Source: a virus
Length of the DNA stretch: 37,050 nt
Direction: 5' to 3' (one strand)
IMG/VR virus record: IMGVR_UViG_3300032293_000247
Span: 1-37,050 of that record
Position numbers and translations under genes: made by a program. Positions 21,689-29,123 of the stretch are shown here, piece by piece (within the stretch, counting starts at the first letter, position 1; each line of letters starts with the position of its first letter). The notes under the pieces are model-generated. The model did not search any database, was not told the origin of the DNA, and worked only from the letters and a program-made list of their open reading frames with translations.

Positions 21689-23334
21689 CAGTGTGTTTCC
21701 TTCCATGAATTTCCTACTCTGTACTCGCCAGTGAGAGGGCATCGCATTTCTAATACACGACCTGCTTGCTCGATAGCTTGTACTCCTAACTTACCTACCA
21801 TATCTGCGTATGCTTCTTCTACTTCAATCTGCCATTCGTCATGCACGTTAGCAACAAACTTATAATCAACACCTAGTTTGGTTAATCGTTCATCTAGGAT
21901 TACTAGTGCTTGCTTCATGACAATCGCACCCGCACCTTGGAGAAGTGTGTTGAGTGCTGCATGGTCAGACCTAACGTGTAGTCTACGTCCATCAAGACCT
22001 GGTAATGATCCCGACGACTTGCAGATTCTAGCCACGTCCTCCCTAAGTGTTCGCAGTTTCGGGGTGTTTTCCAAAAAAGAATCAATAAGTCGTTGTCCTT
22101 CTTTCGCTCCAGCACCCACAACTTTCCCGATCTTGGCAGCCCCTGCACCATAGAGGAATGCATATATAAACGTCTTTGCTTGAGCACGTGTTTCGAGTCC
22201 AGCAGCTTTCTGGTTGGCTGTGTGGATATCACCTTGTGTGACCTCATAAATATACGCATCGTCTTTCATATAGTGAGCAAGCATCCTAAGCTCCAGTCCT
22301 GAAGCATCGATACCAACTAACTTATATCCTTTCTCTACAATCCAAAGATCCCTACAGTCTTCTCCGTAGGGGCTACCACAACTAGGTACTTGTGCCATGT
22401 TAGGACTGTGGTGTGTCATCCGTCCTGTCACTGCACCATTCGTTATTACTTTACCATGTACTCTACCATCAGGTTGTATCACATCTAACCATGATTTGAT
22501 TTGAGCAATTCGTTTCTGTAGTAACAAGAACTCAGCAATCGCCTTAGCTTCAGGAAAATCTAAGCCTTCGAGCGTCCCTTCGTCGACGATTGGTTGACCG
22601 TTTTCTGTGAACTTCTCTGGCTTCCAGCCTTTCTCGACGAGCCTTTCACCGATTTGCTTGCGACTGCCTGGGTTGAAGACTTCGACGAGGGGCTTGAGAG
22701 GCTTTCCTGTTTTCTCTGAGACTCGTGGGGTTGTCTTGGTTGGAAAAATGTTTTGAAGCTCAGTCTCAAGAATAGCCAGCTTATTTTGCAGCGTTGCCAG
22801 AAGAGTGACAGCAGCCCTCTCGTTGAGTTTGAATCCGTTTGTTTCTTGCGTAGCGATGACCGTTTGTACATTGTGCTCAAGTTTAATACTCCTCTCATCA
22901 AATTTATTTCTAGTAAGTTCAGCAGTTAAATGCTGGTACAGTTTCTCAGTTACTAAAGTATCTTGGATACAATAAGATTCCATCTCAGCAGAATAACCTG
23001 AATCAAAATCTTTGAAGTCTCCCTTAGCAAAACCTAAGCGTTGACCCCATGCATCTAAGCTATGTCCTCCCTCTAGACTTGGACTTAGGAGGCGACTTAG
23101 TACGAGCGTGTCGCACTTCTGGTTCTGCTTCATCGTAATGTTCCAGTTCCTTCTCAGTACTGGGGCATCGAAGCATATTCCGTTGTGCATTATAATCAAA
23201 TCGCAACTGTCCAAATACTTTTGTAGTCCGCTTGCTTCCTTCCATACTTGTACATCTCCTCCTATTTCTCTAGTAACGCACATCCATACTTTGTCATGCT
23301 TAAGATTTGTTTCTATGTCTAATATTACACGCAT
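21688..23334 (-). CDS. Family A DNA polymerase with 3'-5' exonuclease (T7-like)
   Basis: A 548-residue replicase. Exonuclease motifs: DIET (Asp6, Glu8), HNGICFD (Asp56) and YCIQD (Asp125). Polymerase motif A DASGLELR (Asp343), motif B RAQAKTFIYAFLYG (Arg383, Lys387, Tyr391) and motif C HDE (498-500) are intact. Tyr391 sits at the position of T7 Tyr526 and E. coli Phe762. The stretch between exonuclease and motif A is about 130 residues shorter than in T7, so a thioredoxin-binding loop is probably absent. Works with the primase-helicase and SSB of the same arm. Confidence 0.95.
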   Translation of the reverse strand: MRVILDIETNLKHDKVWMCVTREIGGDVQVWKEASGLQKYLDSCDLIIMHNGICFDAPVLRRNWNITMKQNQKCDTLVLSRLLSPSLEGGHSLDAWGQRLGFAKGDFKDFDSGYSAEMESYCIQDTLVTEKLYQHLTAELTRNKFDERSIKLEHNVQTVIATQETNGFKLNERAAVTLLATLQNKLAILETELQNIFPTKTTPRVSEKTGKPLKPLVEVFNPGSRKQIGERLVEKGWKPEKFTENGQPIVDEGTLEGLDFPEAKAIAEFLLLQKRIAQIKSWLDVIQPDGRVHGKVITNGAVTGRMTHHSPNMAQVPSCGSPYGEDCRDLWIVEKGYKLVGIDASGLELRMLAHYMKDDAYIYEVTQGDIHTANQKAAGLETRAQAKTFIYAFLYGAGAAKIGKVVGAGAKEGQRLIDSFLENTPKLRTLREDVARICKSSGSLPGLDGRRLHVRSDHAALNTLLQGAGAIVMKQALVILDERLTKLGVDYKFVANVHDEWQIEVEEAYADMVGKLGVQAIEQAGRVLEMRCPLTGEYRVGNSWKETH

Positions 23335-23337
23335 ACA

Positions 23338-24051
23338 TTATCTTACTCGATTTGTTAAATTTTTATCAATGAATATCAAGTTAGAACCACATAGAATAAC
23401 AGAATGATAACCGACACTAAACATTAGAGTCCTGATATCTTCTTCACTATATGGTTGTATCTCAACGCAGATTACTTTAAATGGATACCTGCGATAATCA
23501 ATACTCTGTAATACATCATAGTCCATGCCCTCAATATCAATCGTTAAGAAGTCGGGGACATTGCGATTACGTAATACCTGCTCAATTGTAAATACTGGTA
23601 TCTGTTTTATTTCTGTAATACTAAACTGAGGAAAGTCTTTTACAAATCCTTCAGCTACTTCTTTAATAAAAGTGTTACGTCCTGACTGACTATCAATCAT
23701 ATAGAAATCTTGAAAGCCTGGTTTAGTACCAACTCCTACATTAAGATTAATATCTTCAGGTCTTTCTTCTAAAAATATTTTATGTAACTCAGGATTTGCT
23801 TCAACATTAATACCCCTGCTACCACTGTCATAGAACAACTTAGTATTACTAATCCGTTCAGGATGGTGTGCTCCCACGTCCAAGTATGAAGGAGTAGTAA
23901 TGCCGAGACTGTGAAAGAGAATCCGAATAACAATATCATCTCCATGTTGAGCATAAGTTTTATCTCCAAATAATTGATCAGGATGTGCCATTTTCCATTT
24001 CCATAAGTTATGCCAGTTAAACAAGTTTAAAGGAGGACACTTCCATACCAC
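23338..24051 (-). CDS. FkbM-family SAM-dependent methyltransferase
   Basis: GTG 24051 is preferred: it overlaps the previous stop as TAGTG and GGAG lies ten bases upstream; an in-frame TTG at 24081 would overlap that gene by 31 bases. The 237-residue product has YAQHGDD (about 33-39), SAM motif YLDVGAHHPE (56-65), acidic ribose ligand in NVEANP, and FLTIDIEGMDYDVL (about 168-181). These are FkbM hallmarks. FkbM enzymes O-methylate sugars or small molecules. Together with the glycosyltransferase at 16769 this suggests surface-glycan or virion modification. Confidence 0.88.
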   Translation of the reverse strand: MVWKCPPLNLFNWHNLWKWKMAHPDQLFGDKTYAQHGDDIVIRILFHSLGITTPSYLDVGAHHPERISNTKLFYDSGSRGINVEANPELHKIFLEERPEDINLNVGVGTKPGFQDFYMIDSQSGRNTFIKEVAEGFVKDFPQFSITEIKQIPVFTIEQVLRNRNVPDFLTIDIEGMDYDVLQSIDYRRYPFKVICVEIQPYSEEDIRTLMFSVGYHSVILCGSNLIFIDKNLTNRVR

Positions 24052-24272
24052 TATACAGGTACTCCATGCCTGAGTCTCCAAGGATATTCACGCTCTAACC
24101 AGAAGCAGCGTATGTCTCCATGTTCGTTTCGTGCTAGGTATCCATCCCATTTCGAATGCTTAGTAGAATAACTAGTACATTGAATGTTATCTAACCTATG
24201 TTTGTGTTCACTAACTAAGAAGCCAAGCAGCACACCAAACAGAGTAGCAACGATGATTAAAGATTCTTTCAT
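24051..24272 (-). CDS. Small membrane-anchored protein, 73 residues
   Basis: An N-terminal segment (SLIIVATLFGVLLGFLV, residues 4-20) is a signal anchor. The rest is hydrophilic and ends in DIRCFWLEREYPWRLRHGVP, a motif shared by small T7-like early proteins. It should sit on the inner membrane with the C-terminal part in the periplasm or cytoplasm. Coupled to the methyltransferase by TAGTG. Function unknown; an early membrane effector is possible. Confidence 0.66.
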   Translation of the reverse strand: MKESLIIVATLFGVLLGFLVSEHKHRLDNIQCTSYSTKHSKWDGYLARNEHGDIRCFWLEREYPWRLRHGVPV

Positions 24273-24292
24273 AATGATTCATAAAAGTTATA

Positions 24293-24550
24293 TTAAAGCC
24301 ATTTATGTAACGAATATGTTACATAAGAGACCACCCCCGCAAAGTACAGGGCAACTGCTACAACCTCAACTAGGATCAGAGGTATGTCACGCTGCAGTAC
24401 ACCAGCATAAGCCCACAAGCCTGATCCAACCAGTCCAAATAGTATATTAAGTGGATATACATTGAAGCTAGTTAACGCTATTCCAATTAAACATAAGATA
24501 GTGCCTCCCCATTTTATACCAGACATATTATTATAACATGTTTCATTCAT
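24293..24550 (-). CDS. Small multi-pass membrane protein, 85 residues
   Basis: Three hydrophobic segments: GGTILCLIGIALTSFNVY, LNILFGLVGSGLWAYAGV and LILVEVVAVALYFAGVVSYV. The pattern resembles short integral membrane proteins encoded by many phages, often with unknown function. It follows the primase-helicase gene by 11 bases. It could act on the host membrane or in superinfection exclusion, but nothing in the sequence proves it. Confidence 0.68.
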   Translation of the reverse strand: MNETCYNNMSGIKWGGTILCLIGIALTSFNVYPLNILFGLVGSGLWAYAGVLQRDIPLILVEVVAVALYFAGVVSYVTYSLHKWL

Positions 24551-24561
24551 CTTAGCAACCC

Positions 24562-26199
24562 CTATAAAGTCTTCTCTTCAGGAGGGAGCTCAGTCATCCT
24601 ACCTGTATCACGACGATACAAGAGACGACAAGCCAACCCAGTTAAACCACTAAAACGATTCTTCAGTACTCGAACGTAGGTAGTGTTACGCTCTATCTCA
24701 TTCTCATGCTGACCATTACGTTCTAATCCAATGACCATGTCTGAGAGCTGAGCAATAGAACCTGAACCACGTAGCTGTGCTAGGGATGTAGCAGCACCTT
24801 CCTCATGCCCCTTAGATTCGGGACGCTTAAGGTGAGACACCACAAACAAAGCAATGCCAGTCTCTTGCACAATGGTACGAAGCTTAGTCATGATCTCGTC
24901 TAAAGCTTTTCTTTCGTCGCCATTCTCCTGAGCACTAACCACAATCGACACGTGATCAAGAAATATATAACGACAATTGAGACCTTTTGCCATGAATCGT
25001 ACTCGGTTGATAATATTGTCAATGGCGGTAGACCCAAAATGATCAAACAAAAATACACGATCAGTTCCAAGGGTAGCATCAAATGCATAGCGTAGTTCCT
25101 CCTCTTCAACTTCACAATCAGGTAAGTGTAATGGTTTATTTGCAGCAAGTGACATCAAACTCTTAGCAGTTTTCTTGACCGACTCCTCCAAGAACATGAG
25201 ACCAATGTTATCTGTAGTCTTACTCAAGATCTGCCACACAATCTCACGCATAAACTGAGACTTACCTAATCCAGATCCTGCAGTAACTGTTACGAGTTCT
25301 CCTAAGCGAATACCATAGGTAAGATTATTCATGCCATGATACGGATACTGTACCTCAGCCTTCTCAACTGGCTGGTTTACTAGATCCCACAAGGTAGATC
25401 CTGCTACGATACCATCAGGTACATACTTCTCTGCGTTCCACCACTCCTCAACAAACTCCTTAACATAACCTTGAATCAGGTAATCATTAGCATCCTTGAG
25501 TTCCTGCTTAGGGAATTTAAAGATGTGTGCTTTACTGCCAAATAATTCAGCAACTTGATTAGCTGCTTGCTGACCTGGCTCATCGTTATCAAAGCAGATC
25601 ACAATCTTATCAAAGGAATCCAAGTACTCGAAGCTTGCTCTGCAATCCTTCAATGCAGATGTCGCACCATTACGGATAGATACTACTGGGTAGCGAGAAC
25701 CTGTCAACTGATAGCATGCCAGTGCATCAAACTCACCCTCGGTAATCGTGATAGCTTTACCACCTGGAGTAAACTTGTTCTGTCCGAAGAGCACTGCTTC
25801 CTTCCAGTCACCCATCACACTGAATTGTTTCTCAGTCATTGACCTTGTCTTAGCAGCCACCACCTTACCAGTCATATCACAATATGGAAAGTAGTAACTA
25901 GTACCATCAGAACCTGCACCAAAGAAGTGCATAGTCTGTGTAGATATACCACGCTCTACAACTGGAGTAGCTTCTACATTAGCCAATGCCTCTAAGACTG
26001 ATTTAAACTGCTTAGGAGAAGAGTTCGTAGGTGTGGTGATACCCTCCCTTAGGACAGCTTGAACCATCGCCTCTGAGCCCTTCTTATAAGTTCCACACTT
26101 ATGACAGTACTCATGCCCATCATCATAGATACTGTTAGCATCTGAAGATCCGCAGGTACTGCAAGGTATGTGTTTCAAAAAGTTACTATCTGTTTTCAT
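24562..26199 (-). CDS. Primase-helicase (T7 gp4-like)
   Basis: A 545-residue bifunctional replication protein. Residues 13-35 form a Cys4 zinc finger (CSTC...CHKC) for template recognition. The TOPRIM primase has TEGEFDA (153-159) and FDNDEPG (203-209). The RecA-like helicase has Walker A AGSGLGKS (307-314), a FLDHVSIV Walker B-like strand and an Arg-rich C-terminal region. It unwinds DNA and makes primers at the fork. Slightly shorter than T7 gp4 (566). Its start overlaps the preceding small gene by 14 bases. Confidence 0.94.
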   Translation of the reverse strand: MKTDSNFLKHIPCSTCGSSDANSIYDDGHEYCHKCGTYKKGSEAMVQAVLREGITTPTNSSPKQFKSVLEALANVEATPVVERGISTQTMHFFGAGSDGTSYYFPYCDMTGKVVAAKTRSMTEKQFSVMGDWKEAVLFGQNKFTPGGKAITITEGEFDALACYQLTGSRYPVVSIRNGATSALKDCRASFEYLDSFDKIVICFDNDEPGQQAANQVAELFGSKAHIFKFPKQELKDANDYLIQGYVKEFVEEWWNAEKYVPDGIVAGSTLWDLVNQPVEKAEVQYPYHGMNNLTYGIRLGELVTVTAGSGLGKSQFMREIVWQILSKTTDNIGLMFLEESVKKTAKSLMSLAANKPLHLPDCEVEEEELRYAFDATLGTDRVFLFDHFGSTAIDNIINRVRFMAKGLNCRYIFLDHVSIVVSAQENGDERKALDEIMTKLRTIVQETGIALFVVSHLKRPESKGHEEGAATSLAQLRGSGSIAQLSDMVIGLERNGQHENEIERNTTYVRVLKNRFSGLTGLACRLLYRRDTGRMTELPPEEKTL

Positions 26200-26365
26200 T
26201 CAATGCCTCATCGTGTTTAATAATCCACTGCAGTGCATCATTGAAACTAGAGAATGTAGGAGACCTAGTCGTCTTATCCTCCCAGTAGTAGCTAGGTACA
26301 TCAGTTACATTCCAAGTATCATCGATCCACTTAGCAGTTCTCTCGTGGATTGTTTGTAAGTTCAT
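26186..26365 (-). CDS. Small hypothetical protein, 59 residues
   Basis: ATG overlaps the previous stop as ATGA and the end overlaps the primase start. The protein MNLQTIHERTAKWIDDTWNV..SYYWEDKTTRSPTFSSFNDALQWIIKHD has a Trp-rich alpha/beta look. Not recognised. Part of the early operon leading to the primase-helicase. Confidence 0.6.
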   Translation of the reverse strand: MNLQTIHERTAKWIDDTWNVTDVPSYYWEDKTTRSPTFSSFNDALQWIIKHDEALNENR

Positions 26366-26574
26366 TTTATCCCATGTCTATGTTCAATTGCTCTAGCGAA
26401 TGCTACGATATCTCCAGCAGTATTCATACGAATGCCTTCAATCTCCTCAATAGTTAAGGGTTTAGGTTTCCATATCATCTTAGCAGGATTCATACCAGTG
26501 TACTTAGGAGTAGGGTTAACTACTGCATCCTCATATCCTGGATGGAATGGTGCTTCATCGACTAGTTTATTCAT
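26362..26574 (-). CDS. Small hypothetical protein, 70 residues
   Basis: Starts at ATG inside an 8-base overlap with the preceding gene. The C-terminal half PLTIEEIEGIRMNTAGDIVA followed by FARAIEHRHGI is a conserved-looking helix pair shared with small phage proteins. The N-terminal half is Pro/Asn-rich. Function unknown. Confidence 0.62.
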   Translation of the reverse strand: MNKLVDEAPFHPGYEDAVVNPTPKYTGMNPAKMIWKPKPLTIEEIEGIRMNTAGDIVAFARAIEHRHGIK

Positions 26575-26731
26575 AGCTGAACTCCGCAGTAGTATCGTGT
26601 TGCTTTAGTTTAAAGTTCCAGGCATCAACGATATCTTGTAAGACTGTATCGATACCATAGCGACCCGCACAATCAATCATGTTTTGTATTGCAAAGTGGT
26701 AGTGCATTTCTTCTTGATAGTTATCTTCCAT
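26567..26731 (-). CDS. Small hypothetical protein, 54 residues
   Basis: ATG 26731 with AGGAG six bases upstream, the second of two tandem Shine-Dalgarno boxes. The product MEDNYQEEMHYHFAIQNMID..GIDTVLQDIVDAWNFKL is helical. It is the first gene after a strong leftward promoter. Function unknown. Confidence 0.6.
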   Translation of the reverse strand: MEDNYQEEMHYHFAIQNMIDCAGRYGIDTVLQDIVDAWNFKLKQHDTTAEFSYE

Positions 26732-26736
26732 AGTTA

Positions 26737-26759
26737 CTCCTAAGTTTAACTCCTAAGTT
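26737..26759 (-). repeat. Tandem AACTTAGGAG ribosome-binding boxes
   Basis: On the minus strand the ten-mer AACTTAGGAG occurs twice, 13 bases apart (26759-26750 and 26746-26737), just before the ATG at 26731. The same ten-mer precedes the genes at 28272 and 28076. Only the second copy is at normal spacing from the ATG. Confidence 0.85.
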
Positions 26760-26814
26760 ATATTAATATAATACTATATAAAAAACTATCTATATAGATA
26801 ACTACTTAGTAGAT

Positions 26815-26843
26815 AGTATAACATATTTAAATATCATTGTCAA
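26815..26843 (-). promoter_or_regulatory. Leftward sigma70 extended -10 promoter
   Basis: On the minus strand TTGACA (26843-26838), 17 bases, TATACT (26820-26815) preceded by TGT. The -35 lies inside the last codons of the zinc-finger gene. It drives the small early genes and then the primase-helicase. Start point expected near 26808, leaving a leader of about 77 bases with an AT-rich stretch and the tandem AACTTAGGAG boxes. Confidence 0.85.
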
Positions 26844-27069
26844 CCCTATTATCCATACGATTAAATGAATCATACTCGTTACTATCCAATCCCTCGTCTC
26901 CTTCGTAATCTTCGTCTTCATCGTATAGGTCTGCTCTTTCATAAGTTAGTAAGTCATCACTGACAGTAGCGTAACATTTATTACACATGTCTAAGTACTC
27001 ATTGGTATGTACACTCTTACGAGTGGCTTCAAAATCTGACAGCATTTTATTACAACAGTAGCATCTCAT
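26827..27069 (-). CDS. Small zinc-ribbon protein with acidic tail
   Basis: An 80-residue protein. Residues 3-32 contain CYCCNKML and CNKCY, a four-cysteine zinc ribbon. The C-terminal half is strongly acidic (YDEDEDYEGDEGLDSNEYDS). Such early phage proteins may bind host transcription or DNA-processing enzymes, with the acidic part acting as a nucleic-acid mimic; that is inference. ATGA overlap with the preceding gene. Confidence 0.72.
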   Translation of the reverse strand: MRCYCCNKMLSDFEATRKSVHTNEYLDMCNKCYATVSDDLLTYERADLYDEDEDYEGDEGLDSNEYDSFNRMDNRVDNDI

Positions 27070-27257
27070 ATTAGTGCATCTCCTAAAATTTTATAAGCCC
27101 AGTTAAATTTATTCTCAGCGTTACGCTTACGCTCTATCCCAAGTACTTGAATCTTAAAGCTTTTATCTAGTCTTAGGAATCTCTCAGCCTCTTCTTTATA
27201 ACCAAAGATTCTAACAACTGAACCATCATAATCTAAAATCTTATATAGCTTTCTCAT
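27066..27257 (-). CDS. Small hypothetical protein, 63 residues
   Basis: ATG 27257 is chosen: it overlaps the preceding stop as ATGA and has GGAG eight bases upstream; a longer in-frame start would overlap a membrane protein gene. The product MRKLYKILDYDGSVVRIFGY..EEAERFLRLDKSFKIQVLG looks like a small alpha/beta domain. Function unknown. Confidence 0.62.
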   Translation of the reverse strand: MRKLYKILDYDGSVVRIFGYKEEAERFLRLDKSFKIQVLGIERKRNAENKFNWAYKILGDALI

Positions 27258-27379
27258 TGTAGTACTCCGTATAAGTAACAAGATAATTCTAATCCGATAT
27301 AGTATAGCACATGTCCACCAAAGTAAGCAAGTGCAAACCATAAAATATATTTAATGTACTTGTCTTCGTTATTAATCAT
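27254..27379 (-). CDS. Tiny membrane protein, 41 residues
   Basis: Starts at ATG 27379 within an 8-base overlap and ends in ATGA. Residues about 8-30 (YIKYILWFALAYFGGHVLYY) form one membrane helix. The end (LELSCYLYGVL) is hydrophobic too. Unknown function; one of four small membrane proteins in the early arm or fibre module. Confidence 0.6.
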   Translation of the reverse strand: MINNEDKYIKYILWFALAYFGGHVLYYIGLELSCYLYGVLQ

Positions 27380-27497
27380 ACCAATCATCCTCATCGATAA
27401 AGTCTGTCTCATCTAGCTCAAGCTCTAACTCTTCTAATTCCTCCTCAGTTAGCTCGTCTTCTGGTTCATAGTAACTATCGTTATTGTATCGGTTCAT
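27372..27497 (-). CDS. Tiny highly acidic protein, 41 residues
   Basis: ATG 27497 has AGGAG about seven bases upstream. The product is about 45 % Asp/Glu (PEDELTEEELEELELELDET) with aromatic ends (NRYNNDSYYE; DEDDWYD). Extremely acidic early proteins of phages can mimic DNA or bind RNA polymerase or nucleases. No specific family recognised. Confidence 0.6.
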   Translation of the reverse strand: MNRYNNDSYYEPEDELTEEELEELELELDETDFIDEDDWYD

Positions 27498-27509
27498 CTT
27501 GTCTTCTCC

Positions 27510-27749
27510 TTATGAAAATGTATTGAGCTCAGTAGCGATATATGCTCCGTCAATATCCCTTATCCATCCACTACCAAACCATTGATTAACTCTATGATCA
27601 AAGTATAAGTCTATCCAATTCTCGCCCCAAAGTACAGTGATATCTGTATTACCCTGGCTAATCTCTTCATTAACTGCTTTCATTACCTGAGTATAGCTAG
27701 GCTTACGACCATCAAATACAATCTCTTTAATCTGATTACATACGCTCAT
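27510..27749 (-). CDS. Hypothetical protein, 79 residues
   Basis: Starts at ATG in an ATGA overlap. The N-terminal half is helical (YTQVMKAVNEEISQG); the middle is beta-rich and aromatic (DITVLWGENWIDLYFDHR; QWFGSGWI). The mix suggests a small globular protein. Not recognised. Confidence 0.6.
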   Translation of the reverse strand: MSVCNQIKEIVFDGRKPSYTQVMKAVNEEISQGNTDITVLWGENWIDLYFDHRVNQWFGSGWIRDIDGAYIATELNTFS

Positions 27750-27907
27750 TCTAATTCCTCCTCAATGTTTAGATCTTCTGCAATCCATGCCATTTCTGTA
27801 CAGATATCACTCCATTCATTATCATATTCCTGCACTCCTTCAGGTATACCATGTTCTCTATAAAAATGCAAGGCATTCCAAATTAATTCTAAATTAATCT
27901 TACTCAT
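27746..27907 (-). CDS. Small acidic protein, 53 residues
   Basis: ATG 27907 overlaps the end of the preceding gene by 8 bases; stop overlaps the next ATG. The product MSKINLELIWNALHFYREHG..EWSDICTEMAWIAEDLNIEEE is helical and acidic. It ends EEELE. Function unknown. Confidence 0.58.
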   Translation of the reverse strand: MSKINLELIWNALHFYREHGIPEGVQEYDNEWSDICTEMAWIAEDLNIEEELE

Positions 27908-28076
27908 GAATATATCCCTCCTCAATTAAATGTCTAGCAGTACGACCAAACCACCCTTGTAATTGCCATGCCATACCAGTATCTACTAAGGTCTGCCATG
28001 CTTCAAGTACTTGCTCTTCTGTATCTGCTTCAATAAATCCTTCTGCTAATCCTACTGCTTGATAAGTATCCATCAT
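27900..28076 (-). CDS. Small conserved phage protein, 58 residues
   Basis: The ATG at 28076 has AACTTAGGAG upstream at normal spacing; an in-frame ATG at 28106 would start inside the preceding gene. The product MMDTYQAVGLAEGFIEADTE..VLEAWQTLVDTGMAWQLQGWFGRTA belongs to a short family common in tailed phages (AWQ.LVDTG.aWqLQGwfGR). Function unknown but the strong pattern makes translation near certain. Confidence 0.76.
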   Translation of the reverse strand: MMDTYQAVGLAEGFIEADTEEQVLEAWQTLVDTGMAWQLQGWFGRTARHLIEEGYIHE

Positions 28077-28092
28077 AATATTATCTCCTAAG

Positions 28093-28272
28093 TTAATCAA
28101 TTTCAATATCCCACTTACCTACAGTGTTCCCATTACTATCTTTAATTGTACCCCATTCGTTAGCATTCTCAAGCTTCGCAATAATCCCTTTTAGATTATC
28201 AATTAATTCATACTGTATATAGTGATTGTTATATGCATCATTATCTAGGTTTATGTCTACTGTGAATTTCAT
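28093..28272 (-). CDS. Small conserved phage protein, 59 residues
   Basis: ATG 28272 with AACTTAGGAG nine bases upstream. MKFTVDINLDNDAYNNHY is the common opening of a short phage family ('MKFTVxINLDNxAF'), followed by helix and a beta hairpin (GNTVGKWDIEID). Promoter just upstream at 28297-28324. Function unknown. Confidence 0.72.
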   Translation of the reverse strand: MKFTVDINLDNDAYNNHYIQYELIDNLKGIIAKLENANEWGTIKDSNGNTVGKWDIEID

Positions 28273-28296
28273 TATACAATCTCCTAAGTTAAATAC

Positions 28297-28324
28297 ATTC
28301 TATCATAAATTACTGTATTGTCTA
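28297..28324 (-). promoter_or_regulatory. Probable leftward promoter (TAGACA, 16 bp, TAGAAT)
   Basis: On the minus strand TAGACA (28324-28319), 16 bases and TAGAAT (28302-28297), one mismatch in each hexamer. It lies in the 58-base gap between two early genes and precedes an AACTTAGGAG box. Weaker than the others, hence moderate confidence. Confidence 0.5.
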
Positions 28325-28330
28325 TAGGTG

Positions 28331-29008
28331 TTAACCCTTAGTTGCTATAATCTTGATTACCTTAGCTTTACTACTACCATGAGCGATAAATCCTACAATA
28401 ACTTTACGCTCTGATTTTTGACACAATGCACAAGTCTCACAAGTTACATTGTCTTTTAATTGTGCTGGGCATATTGCCACTGTATTACCTGAAGGGGTTT
28501 TAAACGTGCTTACAGCGTCGCTATGACCTTCTAATACTACAGTAGTAGGATACCCTTCATTGTATGCTTGATCTGCTTCTGTAATGCTTTCAGTGCTTGC
28601 ATTTATTGTAAACCCTTGAGCATTAGCTTGCTTGATAGCTATAGCATTGTCTCCTACTCTAGGATAATGGGTATAAGTAAACCCTCTTTTACCTTGATTA
28701 GCTTGTACCAGTGCTTTAAGCTTTACAGTATCAATAATATTGTTTTGACCTGGTAAATCTCCTGCTTGATTATGTCTCCATAATTGATTAGGTTTAAAAC
28801 CTGATACAGTAGTGCAAAACGTATTCCAATCAGTACCACGCTCTTCATTGGTTACTTTATTCCAATGCATATTAAGGTGATAGTCTAGTGCATAACAACC
28901 ACCTTCTTTAAATGGGCATACAGGCGGGCATGAATGCTTGCTAGTAGTGCTTACTGGTATCTTACCAGTTTTAGTATTGCTAGATTTTAGTGTTAAGTGT
29001 ACTTGCAT
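28331..29008 (-). CDS. Seven-cysteine conserved phage protein (DUF7227-like)
   Basis: A 225-residue early protein. Two cysteine clusters frame it: CPPVCPFKEGGCYA (Cys27, 31, 38) and CPAQLKDNVTCETCALC (Cys180, 190, 193, 196), followed by VIVGFIAHG. The core (GFTYTHYPRVGDNAIAIKQA; GFTINASTESITEAD) reads like a beta/alpha barrel. I recall this family as a domain of unknown function in phages and plasmids, and the name is given from memory. The cysteines may bind zinc or an iron-sulfur cluster. One further Cys65 is present. Function unknown. Confidence 0.75.
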   Translation of the reverse strand: MQVHLTLKSSNTKTGKIPVSTTSKHSCPPVCPFKEGGCYALDYHLNMHWNKVTNEERGTDWNTFCTTVSGFKPNQLWRHNQAGDLPGQNNIIDTVKLKALVQANQGKRGFTYTHYPRVGDNAIAIKQANAQGFTINASTESITEADQAYNEGYPTTVVLEGHSDAVSTFKTPSGNTVAICPAQLKDNVTCETCALCQKSERKVIVGFIAHGSSKAKVIKIIATKG

Positions 29009-29120
29009 TTTTGTTTACCTTTTTAATAATTGTCATACCTTCATTAAATTGTGCATAATACCTTGCTTCTTTCAATGTCTTAAATTTAAAGTCTTTGCCA
29101 TTAATTGTAAATTGGTACAT
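28980..29120 (-). CDS. Tiny basic protein, 46 residues
   Basis: ATG 29120 with GGAGG eight bases upstream. The product MYQFTINGKDFKFKTLKEAR..YYAQFNEGMTIIKKVNKN is basic with a beta-hairpin-helix look. It overlaps the next gene by 29 bases. Function unknown. Confidence 0.58.
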   Translation of the reverse strand: MYQFTINGKDFKFKTLKEARYYAQFNEGMTIIKKVNKNASTLNTKI

Positions 29121-29123
29121 ACC

